Source: JAYVIQ01 sp043770215
Lineage (GTDB): Bacteria > Bacteroidota > Bacteroidia > Cytophagales > JAAEPT01
Length of the DNA stretch: 6,496 bases
Assembly (NCBI GenBank): GCA_043770215.1
Contig: JAYVIQ010000124.1
Location: 1 to 6,496, forward strand
Direction: 5' to 3'
Shown here: positions 1 to 6,465 of the stretch, in pieces
Position numbering within the stretch: position 1 is the stretch's first letter
Layout of the letters: every line of letters starts with the position of its first letter
Program-made: the position numbers and the translations under genes
Notes under the pieces: model-generated
Database searches by the model: none
Seen by the model: the letters and a program-made list of their open reading frames with translations, nothing else
What the model was told of the DNA's origin: nothing

Positions 1-65
1 AGCTCTTTTTTGCTTTTTCAGCAAAAAAAGCGAGAGCGTAGAGCCTGACCCGATAGGGTTTCGTC
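1..65. repeat. Hairpin-containing intergenic element, probably a dispersed flavobacterial repeat
   Basis: A 9-bp stem (TTTTTTGCT at 6-14 with AGCAAAAAA at 20-28, loop TTTTC) is followed by a GC-richer tail, GCGAGAGCGTAGAGCC. A second small hairpin follows, ACCC (48-51) and GGGT (56-59) around a GATA loop. The GC-rich tail stands out from the AT-rich surroundings. From memory, tails of this form (GCGAGAGCG, then GACCCG..AGGG..CG.CC) recur between genes in flavobacterial genomes, often just after a gene end. I could not confirm copy number. It may mark the 3' end of a gene lying left of the window. Neither arm is followed by a T-run on the plus strand, so it is not a textbook terminator. Confidence 0.45.
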
Positions 66-131
66 CAAAATCACTAATCAATTCCACTACTGGTACAATT
101 ACGGATATTCACAAAAAAGTATGCCCTTTTT

Positions 132-165
132 AAAATAATTAAAATATATTTTAATTATTTTTTTT
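132..165 (+). terminator. Perfect 30-bp A/T palindrome followed by a T-run; possible terminator
   Basis: Bases 132-161 form a perfect palindrome of 15-base arms (left arm AAAATAATTAAAATA, centre between 146 and 147), made entirely of A and T. Four more T residues (162-165) follow, so the right end is a run of eight T on the plus strand. A transcript entering from the left could fold into a hairpin with a U-tail, which suits a Rho-independent terminator for a gene outside the window. There are no G-C pairs and no natural loop, so the stem is weak. A DNA-level role, such as a cruciform or protein site, is an alternative. Confidence 0.4.
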
Positions 166-190
166 ACAACGCAGATACCCTGCGTTGTAA
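164..190. promoter_or_regulatory. Perfect 11-bp inverted repeat upstream of the 152-residue protein gene
   Basis: TTACAACGCAG (164-174) and CTGCGTTGTAA (180-190) are exact reverse complements around a 5-base spacer, ATACC. The T-run lies on the 5' side in plus-strand RNA and becomes an A-run after the stem in minus-strand RNA, so this does not work as an intrinsic terminator in either direction. It ends 6 bases before a good -7 promoter motif, at the place where an operator for the downstream gene would sit. Operator function is inference. Confidence 0.4.
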
Positions 191-195
191 CGAAA

Positions 196-203
196 TAAGT
201 TTG
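196..203 (+). promoter_or_regulatory. Candidate Bacteroidota -7 promoter element
   Basis: TAAGTTTG matches the Bacteroidota primary-sigma -7 consensus TAnnTTTG at every fixed position. Transcription would start about 7 bases downstream, leaving a leader of roughly 10 bases before the ATG at 221. No TTG -33 element is found at the usual 17-23 base spacing; that space is filled by the inverted repeat at 164-190. The promoter may therefore be weak or need an activator. Confidence 0.35.
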
Positions 204-220
204 TATCATAAATAAATGAT

Positions 221-679
221 ATGACTATGAAAGCACTTACAGAATTATTCAAAAAACACCAAACAGAGTTATTGAGATTAAAAAATGCTATGAGCGAGCG
301 TAGAGTAAAATCTACGGCAACTTGTAAACATAAAATACAATTAATAAAAAGCCAATCCTTGGCATTGCAGCCGTCTGCATTAGACATAAGAGAACTAATT
401 GGCGAATGCAGCATGGTAGAGGACTATTTATTTATTACTTATTTGTTTTTTAAGACCGGACACAAAAACCACACTAAAGTTGTGTATGATACTTTATTGA
501 TGAAACTAGATAGAGCCAGCGACCTTATACTTATAGGCAAACAAATGGCAAGCTACGGACAATCTGGTGCATATGATTTTTTTAGTAAAGCCAGCACTTG
601 CGTAAACAATGTATATGAAAGGATTCTAGTTCAAGAAACTTTTGAAAATGCTTCATTGGGTTACGGAAATGTGGCTTAA
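221..679 (+). CDS. Hypothetical protein, 152 residues, family not recognised
   Basis: I do not recognise this protein and assign no function. It is soluble-looking: no signal peptide, no membrane segment and no tryptophan. Most of it reads as helical, with a basic N-terminal third (KKHQTELLRLKNAMSERRVK) and a middle stretch rich in hydrophobics (MVEDYLFITYLFF, about residues 65-77). Three cysteines are scattered (about residues 35, 63 and 127) with no metal-binding spacing. ATG 221 is used, but the in-frame ATG at 227 is equally possible; neither has a Shine-Dalgarno sequence, as expected in Bacteroidota. The frame closes with tandem stops TAA TAG (677-682). It has its own structured upstream region with a -7-like motif and converges on the hybrid regulator gene, so it is probably transcribed alone. 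Length, uninterrupted frame and promoter context make it a likely real gene. Confidence 0.68.
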   Translation: MTMKALTELFKKHQTELLRLKNAMSERRVKSTATCKHKIQLIKSQSLALQPSALDIRELIGECSMVEDYLFITYLFFKTGHKNHTKVVYDTLLMKLDRASDLILIGKQMASYGQSGAYDFFSKASTCVNNVYERILVQETFENASLGYGNVA

Positions 680-783
680 TAGGGATTTAAAATCAATCTG
701 AATTTGTGTTTACATCCTTGTTTTTGACATGAAAAGATAACATTTATGAATGTGCAGTACTTTAAAAAAAAGAACTAATTATG

Positions 784-817
784 AGCATTTTAATGCTATA
801 TCATTAAAAAAAATGCT
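784..817. terminator. Weak hairpin between convergent genes
   Basis: AGCATTTTAATG (784-795) can pair with CATTAAAAAAAATGCT (802-817) around a 6-base loop, leaving four unpaired A residues in the right arm. It lies in the 155-base gap between the two convergent genes, where a bidirectional terminator would be expected. No clear T-run follows on either strand, so the call rests mainly on position. Confidence 0.25.
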
Positions 818-834
818 TTATTTGTGCGCTAAAA

Positions 835-3800
835 CTACCCTCCTTTATCTCTATATTCCAAGGGTGTTAGTCCGGTATGTTTTTTAAACCTACTGCTAAA
901 ATACCGTGAGTCATTGTACCCTACTCTAAATGAAATTTCAGAAATAGAAAGCACTGTAGTTTTAATCAAATGCATAGCTTCTCTCATCCTAATCTCTTGA
1001 ATATAATCTACAGGAGATTTTCCTATAAGAGCTATTACTTTTTTATACATCTGACTTCTGCTCAAAGCCATTTCATTGCATAAAAATTCAACAGATAAAT
1101 CTGCGTTAGCATATTCTTTTTGAATGAATTTCTTAAAATCTTGAATAAACAAAAAATCTAAAGTTTCTATAGAATCTGCTGTATGGTCTTGTTGTTGGCT
1201 ATTTCCTTTACTTACTAGATTTACTTTAGTCTCTAATACATTTCTAACTTTTAGTATCAAAGCCATTGGATCAAATGGCTTTTCTATATAATCATCTGCC
1301 CCAATTTTTAAAGCTGAAAGTTCATCTGAAAAATTATTTTTTGCAGTAAGCATAAGTACTGGAATATGGCTTGTTTGCAAGCTACTTTTAATATTAGAAC
1401 ACAAAGCAAGACCATCTATTTCTGGCATCATTACATCTGTCAAAATTAGATCTGGAGTACTGTGAAGCGCCATTTCAAAACCAATTTTGCCGTTTTCAGC
1501 TTCTATAACTGTAAAATATTGTGACAACAATTGAACAATAAAACTCCTGAGCTCTACATTATCTTCTACAATTAAAACCACCTTAGATTTCATGGATTTA
1601 ATGTTCCATACAACCTTAGGATCTGGGGCTGGAGTATTCAGAAAAGAAGTATTTTTTGTTAGTGGCAAAGTAACTGTAAACAAAGCTCCTTCTCTATTTT
1701 CACATGTAATTTCTCCTTTTATTTGATCTAAAATCTTTTTTACAATAAAAAGACCTAAGCCCGTACCAGTTGAATTTTTACCCTCATAAAACTGGTTAAA
1801 TATCTTATCTATGTCATCTTTAGAAATTCCAGATCCAGAATCTTGAATCTCTAAAACGGAAAAAAAATCATTATTTACCTCTAGTTCACTTAGCTTCACA
1901 ACTATCTTACCTTGCTTTGGCGTAAATTTAAATGCATTCGCCAATAAATTCTGGCATGCTCTTTCTAGCATATTAGCATTTGCATTTACAAATAAATCTC
2001 TATCCGAACGTATAAAATCAAATGTTATATTTTTTTGAAAAGCGGCTAATTTAAAATCTTCTATCAATTGAGTGAGAAGAACAGTGAAATTTACAAGATC
2101 TAAATGCAAAGGATTTGTGTCAGATTCAAATTTTTTAAACGCCAACAATTCATTTACCAACTTAAGCAATTGCTTAGTATTGCGCTGCACCATACTTAGT
2201 AATTCCTTTTGTTTATCCTCTAACTTAGAGGATAATAGCAAAGCTTCTATTGGCCCATAAATTAAGCTAAGTGGTGTTCTTATATCATGAGATATTGTAG
2301 TGAAAAAATTAATTTTAGACTCATAAAGTTCTTCTAGTTGTTCTGTTTTAGTACGTTCTACCAATAAATCATTACGGCTTTCTAATTTTAATTTAGCAAC
2401 TCTATATATCAAATAGAGAACACCTAATATAAATGTAAAATAAAGGAAAATCGCATACCAACTTTTCCAAAATGAATTTCTAATTTCAAAGGCAAACAGT
2501 GCAGATTGCTTAGAAATTATTCCATCATTATTAATTGCTTTTACTTCAAAAGTATACGCACCAGGCTCTAAATTAGAAAAAGAAATTTTAGGATCATTTA
2601 TTTTTTTCCAATCAGTATCTAGACCTATTAGTCGGTACACAAACGTGTTATTTTCCGCATTTATAAAATTAAGCGCACTCAAGTTAAATGTAAAATTATT
2701 CTCTAGATGAGACAATAACCACTGACCATTTTGTTTTGTATGATTTTCATAAAAAACCGGAGATGTAATGTCTTTTTCGTTTATTACTACAGAAGATATT
2801 GCTACTAATGAATGTAGATTATACACTTTTATTTTTTGTGGATTAAAGAAAAGTACCCCCTTATTTGTACCAAAAATCAAATCTCCGTTTTTATTCAAAA
2901 GTGCGGATCTTTCTAAAAAAGAATTTGATGCTAAGCCATTTTTTATAGTAAAATGATTGATGATTTTACCTTTCAAATCAATTTTATACAAACCTATATC
3001 AGTACCCGCCCAAACCATACCAAAATTATCTTCTACAAGAGACACTACAAAAATACCTTCTTGCCCTAAAGAATGCTTAAAACAATCATTTTGTCTGTCT
3101 AAAATACTAATACCTTCTAAAGTTCCACACCAAATATTTCCGTTGCTATCTTCTAACAAGGTTCTCAACTCATTAGAAACTAAAGCGCTGCATTTGTTTT
3201 TTTCAGCAGTATAATGTTTTATTTTGCTCCTTTGTGGATTTATAACGCTTAACCCCCAGTTAGAAGCTACAAATATTGAATTGTCTTTTGCACAAATAAT
3301 ATCAAACGTCCAATCTCCTAAGGGAGATAAAAATTTATTTTTTAATGAATTGTAAGCTACTACTATATTTTTATCTAAATCCAACGAATAAATCCCATGA
3401 CCGTGCGATACAAACCAAAAAATACCGTTCTTATCCCTTATTATTTTCCTAACATCTAAAATTTCTTTAAAATGTTTAATTTTATTTCCATTTTTATCCA
3501 ATACAAAAACACCTTTGTCAAAAGTACCTACCCATATTTGATTTTCTCCATCGGCATACAAGCTAGATACCCCTTCTTTAAAAATACCGGCTGTATAAAA
3601 AGAAATACACTGATTTTGAGATGCTACTTTATGCAAACCTCCTATACCAGAACCTATCCATAAAGCTGAAAAATTATCTACTAATATAGAAGAACAAACG
3701 TTGCTCCTTAAATTTTGGAAATTAAAATCCAATTGGTCTATGGTCCTAAAATTTTGATTTGGAAAAGCATAGCTCACACCATTTTCTGGATGAGTAAGCC

Positions 3801-4812
3801 ACAAAATTCCTTGAGTATCCTCAAAAATAGCATTTACTTTTTTAGAATCAAGATAATTAAAGTATTGGTTATTTAAAGGTTCTATTTTATTTGTGACAAA
3901 ATTAAATTGAGCCATACCTCCATGAAAACATGCAAAATAAAGTTTGCCTGTTTTTGCAGAATAAGCACTAAAATACTTCTCTTTTATTTTTGTTTTCTCA
4001 AAATTATCTTGAGATAAATACTGTTTTTTTATAGCATTGTATACCTGTAGATTACCATTCCTGCTGATAGTCCAAAAGCGTCCTAACGTATCTTCCACAA
4101 TATTAAGAACCATATCATTTTGCTCTTTAGGTATGGCGTAGAGGCAAAAAAAGGCGTTAGTTTGTTTGTTGTACTCGTATAGTGCTCTATCTATACTTAA
4201 ATAAAGTTTATTATTAGCCCCACTGCACATAGTATGAATGTAAGGCTCTCCAAATTTATCTTTTAGTTTTGGGACAGAAATAGAATCTAAAACCTTACTT
4301 TCTTGATCATAACTCCACAAATAATGTGATGTTGTAAACCAAATTTTATTTTTAGAGTCTACTTGTATTGTTTTAGAAAAAACATCTTTTTTGGTATTTT
4401 TAGATTTAGAAAAAATAGCTACAAATCCTCTTTTATTTGGATCGAAGTACGAAACACCTCCACTTGTAGTAATCCACAACCGTCCCTTTCTGTCTATTTC
4501 AAGATCTAAAATACGGTTATGCAAAACAGACAAAACATCATTTGATTTATGCTTGAAAACATCTGTCTTTATCCCATCAAACCTAAATAATCCATTTTGA
4601 GTGGCAAACCACATAAACCCCAGCTTGTCTTGAATGATATCATTTATTTGTGGATCTATGGAAGAGAGTAAGAATTTATTTTTCTTAAAAATCAATTGAT
4701 CAAAAGGAGTTTGAGCCGGAGATATTAGCGAACAGAAAAAAAACATTAGCATTAACCCATACCCGTTGATAGGTAAATAAATAAAATTACAAACTGCTTT
4801 AAATTTCAACAA
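835..4812 (-). CDS. Hybrid two-component system protein: two-propeller sensor, histidine kinase, receiver and AraC-type DNA-binding domain
   Basis: A whole two-component pathway in one inner-membrane protein, 1325 residues, normal for the family. In order: an export signal near residues 1-34 (hydrophobic LMLMFFFCSLI, likely cleavage after SPA or SPAQ); fourteen Reg_prop-type blade motifs (W68, W113, W158, Y204, W247, Y292, W338, W385, W427, W466, F514, W561, W601, I646) about 45 apart, fitting two seven-bladed propellers; a Y_Y_Y domain (about 703-776); one membrane helix (about 782-804); HisKA with phospho-acceptor H842 in SHDIRTPLSL; HATPase_c with N955/N959, DSGSG (991-995) and GTGLGL (1016-1021); a receiver with acidic pocket E1083/D1084, phospho-acceptor D1126, T1156 and K1178; and a C-terminal AraC double helix-turn-helix (about 1222-1321). 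All catalytic residues are present, so it should be active. Family members sense oligosaccharides in the periplasm and switch on polysaccharide-utilisation genes; no such genes are in the window. The start at 4812 is a TTG. It keeps two lysines (K3, K5) before the hydrophobic core; the in-frame ATGs at 4752 and 4746 would remove them. Confidence 0.95.
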   Translation of the reverse strand: MLKFKAVCNFIYLPINGYGLMLMFFFCSLISPAQTPFDQLIFKKNKFLLSSIDPQINDIIQDKLGFMWFATQNGLFRFDGIKTDVFKHKSNDVLSVLHNRILDLEIDRKGRLWITTSGGVSYFDPNKRGFVAIFSKSKNTKKDVFSKTIQVDSKNKIWFTTSHYLWSYDQESKVLDSISVPKLKDKFGEPYIHTMCSGANNKLYLSIDRALYEYNKQTNAFFCLYAIPKEQNDMVLNIVEDTLGRFWTISRNGNLQVYNAIKKQYLSQDNFEKTKIKEKYFSAYSAKTGKLYFACFHGGMAQFNFVTNKIEPLNNQYFNYLDSKKVNAIFEDTQGILWLTHPENGVSYAFPNQNFRTIDQLDFNFQNLRSNVCSSILVDNFSALWIGSGIGGLHKVASQNQCISFYTAGIFKEGVSSLYADGENQIWVGTFDKGVFVLDKNGNKIKHFKEILDVRKIIRDKNGIFWFVSHGHGIYSLDLDKNIVVAYNSLKNKFLSPLGDWTFDIICAKDNSIFVASNWGLSVINPQRSKIKHYTAEKNKCSALVSNELRTLLEDSNGNIWCGTLEGISILDRQNDCFKHSLGQEGIFVVSLVEDNFGMVWAGTDIGLYKIDLKGKIINHFTIKNGLASNSFLERSALLNKNGDLIFGTNKGVLFFNPQKIKVYNLHSLVAISSVVINEKDITSPVFYENHTKQNGQWLLSHLENNFTFNLSALNFINAENNTFVYRLIGLDTDWKKINDPKISFSNLEPGAYTFEVKAINNDGIISKQSALFAFEIRNSFWKSWYAIFLYFTFILGVLYLIYRVAKLKLESRNDLLVERTKTEQLEELYESKINFFTTISHDIRTPLSLIYGPIEALLLSSKLEDKQKELLSMVQRNTKQLLKLVNELLAFKKFESDTNPLHLDLVNFTVLLTQLIEDFKLAAFQKNITFDFIRSDRDLFVNANANMLERACQNLLANAFKFTPKQGKIVVKLSELEVNNDFFSVLEIQDSGSGISKDDIDKIFNQFYEGKNSTGTGLGLFIVKKILDQIKGEITCENREGALFTVTLPLTKNTSFLNTPAPDPKVVWNIKSMKSKVVLIVEDNVELRSFIVQLLSQYFTVIEAENGKIGFEMALHSTPDLILTDVMMPEIDGLALCSNIKSSLQTSHIPVLMLTAKNNFSDELSALKIGADDYIEKPFDPMALILKVRNVLETKVNLVSKGNSQQQDHTADSIETLDFLFIQDFKKFIQKEYANADLSVEFLCNEMALSRSQMYKKVIALIGKSPVDYIQEIRMREAMHLIKTTVLSISEISFRVGYNDSRYFSSRFKKHTGLTPLEYRDKGG

Positions 4813-4853
4813 AACAATACGTTTACTTTTTTAAATAAATTGTAAATAAAATT

Positions 4854-4885
4854 AAGCTTTTTAATTGAAAATTACTTAAAAGCTT
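4854..4885 (-). terminator. Weak AT-rich hairpin between mtaB and the hybrid regulator gene
   Basis: On the minus strand AAGCTTTTAA (4885-4876) pairs with TTAAAAAGCTT (4864-4854), with one unpaired A, around an 11-base loop that has its own small AATT/AATT pairing. The transcript then reads TAATTTTATTT. It sits 33 bases after the mtaB stop codon and could end much of the mtaB transcript, leaving the regulator gene to its own promoter. The stem has only two G-C pairs, so termination would be leaky at best. I saw no exact promoter consensus in the rest of the 105-base gap. Confidence 0.3.
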
Positions 4886-4917
4886 TAAAAAATAGGATTG
4901 AAAGTTAAGCAAAACCC

Positions 4918-6216
4918 TTAAATCAAAATTGGGGTTACAGCATCTTCTTCGTTTATATTTTGTAAAATTACTTTGGTAAGACTATTTTTAAAATTTTCTG
5001 CATAGGGCATACTTACTTTTACATAATTACTTGTAAAACCTTCTATAATTCCGTTTACATCAGAGTCCTCAAAAAGAACAGTTTGCTCAGTACCCAACTG
5101 AGATTCATAAAAAGCATGTTTCAATTTATGAGATAAACTTCTTAAGATTTTAGATCTTTCGTTTCTTATCTTCATGGGTACTGCTTCTCCCATTTCACTT
5201 GCTGCTGTATTTTCTCTTTCTGAATAAGTAAATACATGTAAGTAACTTATATCTAAAGATTTAATAAAATTTACGGTTTCTAAAAACAATGCATCAGTTT
5301 CTCCAGGAAAACCCACAATTACGTCTACTCCTATACAACAATTAGGCATCAATGATTTTATTTTTGCAACCCGTTCTGCATACAATTCTCTTTTGTACCT
5401 TCTGCGCATTGTTTTTAACAGTTCATTAGACCCGCTTTGCAATGGAATATGAAAATGTGGGACAAAATGCTTAGATGTAGAAACAAATTCTATAATTTCA
5501 TCTTTTAATAAATTTGGTTCTATGGATGATATTCTAATCCTTTCTAAACCATTTACATCATCTAAGGCTTTGCAAAGGTCTATAAAATGTTCTTTTCTTT
5601 CCCCTTTTACAATGCCAAAATCGCCAATATTTACTCCTGTAAGTACAATTTCTTTTACATTTGTTTTGGCAATTTCTTCTGCTATTTTCACTATGCTCTG
5701 GATGCTATCACTCCTACTAGCACCTCTGGCAAGCGGAATAGTACAAAAAGTGCACGAATAATCACAACCATCTTGTACTTTTAAAAATGTACGTGTTCTA
5801 TCATTTATAGAATAAGACGAGTGGTAATCTTCTACTTCTAATATATCTGAGGCAATAACTATAGGGGCTCTAGTTTTTTTAAATGATCCTAAGGTTTTGA
5901 TTAAATTAAATTTCTCATTGGCACCCAAAACAGCATCCACACCTTGTATTTTGGCAATCTCGTTAGGCTTTAATTGTGCATAACACCCAATGATGATTAC
6001 ATAAGATTCTGGCACTCTTTTTTTAATGTCTCTTACTAGTTTTTTGCATTTTTTGTCTGCGTTTTCTGTAACGCTACACGTATTTATGACAAAAACTTCT
6101 GCTGGCTCTTCAAAATCTAATTTTGTAAACCCTTGCTCTTCAAAAGTTCTACTAATAGAAGAGGTTTCTGAGAAATTTAATTTACACCCAAGTGTATAAA
6201 AGGCAACTGTTTTCAT
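4918..6216 (-). CDS. mtaB: tRNA (N6-threonylcarbamoyladenosine(37)-C2)-methylthiotransferase MtaB
   Basis: A cytosolic radical-SAM enzyme that adds a methylthio group to t6A at position 37 of tRNAs reading ANN codons, giving ms2t6A, which stabilises codon pairing. The protein is 432 residues, normal for the family. An N-terminal UPF0004 domain carries the three cluster-binding cysteines C11 (YTLGCKLN), C47 (INTCSV) and C78 (IGCYA). The radical-SAM core has CDYSCTFC (C151, C155, C158) for the SAM-binding 4Fe-4S cluster. A TRAM-like RNA-binding domain covers about 372-432. The TLGCKLNFSET opening and the total length favour MtaB over the relatives MiaB and RimO. The start is ATG 6216: it begins MKTVAFYTLGCKLN as family members do, whereas the longer in-frame reading would need a TTG at 6231. 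No Shine-Dalgarno sequence is seen. The hybrid regulator gene follows 105 bases downstream on the same strand, with no evident functional link. Confidence 0.94.
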   Translation of the reverse strand: MKTVAFYTLGCKLNFSETSSISRTFEEQGFTKLDFEEPAEVFVINTCSVTENADKKCKKLVRDIKKRVPESYVIIIGCYAQLKPNEIAKIQGVDAVLGANEKFNLIKTLGSFKKTRAPIVIASDILEVEDYHSSYSINDRTRTFLKVQDGCDYSCTFCTIPLARGASRSDSIQSIVKIAEEIAKTNVKEIVLTGVNIGDFGIVKGERKEHFIDLCKALDDVNGLERIRISSIEPNLLKDEIIEFVSTSKHFVPHFHIPLQSGSNELLKTMRRRYKRELYAERVAKIKSLMPNCCIGVDVIVGFPGETDALFLETVNFIKSLDISYLHVFTYSERENTAASEMGEAVPMKIRNERSKILRSLSHKLKHAFYESQLGTEQTVLFEDSDVNGIIEGFTSNYVKVSMPYAENFKNSLTKVILQNINEEDAVTPILI

Positions 6217-6295
6217 AATATTCAATTGCAATTTACTACTTATATGTAAGAAACTACAACATTATTTAAGGCTAAATAAAAAAGTTAAAAAGAAG

Positions 6296-6442
6296 ATGGT
6301 TTTTATAGTCGTTGGTCACAGAGTTATAAAATATGATTCAGAAAACGTAATGGATTTTTGGACACGAAATCTTTCTAAAAAATTCAGCATTAAAAAAAAA
6401 TATACCGTTTCTGTATTTAAATTATCTAAATTAATTTTTTGA
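6296..6442 (+). CDS. Possible small ORF, 48 codons, unrecognised
   Basis: ATG 6296 to TGA 6440-6442 is open and encodes a strongly basic peptide starting MVFIVVGHRV, with lysine clusters (LSKKFSIKKKY) in the middle and a hydrophobic, basic end. An A- and G-rich stretch (AAAAAGAAG) directly abuts the start, too close for a usual ribosome site. The left arm of an inverted repeat lies in its last third. The frame is open upstream through A/T-rich non-coding sequence without a start codon, as chance frames here can be. I do not recognise the peptide. It is divergent from mtaB, and nothing but the frame itself supports it. Confidence 0.17.
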   Translation: MVFIVVGHRVIKYDSENVMDFWTRNLSKKFSIKKKYTVSVFKLSKLIF

Positions 6443-6465
6443 TATTTGTATAAAAAGAAACGGTA
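6403..6465. repeat. Perfect 10-bp inverted repeat with 43-base spacer
   Basis: TACCGTTTCT (6403-6412) and AGAAACGGTA (6456-6465) are exact reverse complements. Two more pairs are possible with one bulged A (6466). The spacer is almost all A and T and includes the palindrome AAATTAATTT (6428-6437). The arms contain CCG/CGG in a region otherwise nearly free of G and C, which makes chance less likely. It could be a paired operator or long-range RNA stem for a gene starting beyond 6496, or the remnant of a small element. No direct repeats flank it and no transposase is present. Confidence 0.4.

Noticed and set aside
164..190. Inverted repeat read as a Rho-independent terminator
   Set aside because: The T-run is on the 5' side on the plus strand, and an A-run follows on the minus strand, so neither orientation gives a hairpin followed by a U-tail.
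151..414. Minus-strand 87-codon open frame over the palindromes and the start of the unknown gene
   Set aside because: It lies antisense to a better-supported gene, its 3' end is inside the A/T palindrome region, and its product is cysteine- and hydrophobic-rich without a recognisable pattern.
740..753. Small hairpin ACATT-TATG-AATGT after the unknown gene
   Set aside because: The 5-bp A/T-rich stem has no T-run behind it and is within chance for this composition.
2072..4600. Several plus-strand open frames of 60-85 codons inside the hybrid regulator gene
   Set aside because: All are antisense to a gene with clear domains along its full length; their peptides show no motifs and fit antisense shadow frames.
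5522..5784. Two overlapping plus-strand open frames inside mtaB
   Set aside because: They are antisense to the conserved radical-SAM domain of mtaB and overlap each other in different frames.
6217..6231. Longer mtaB reading that adds five residues (MQLNI)
   Set aside because: The start codon would be TTG. The ATG at 6216 gives the usual MtaB opening, in which YTLGCKLN begins at residue 7.
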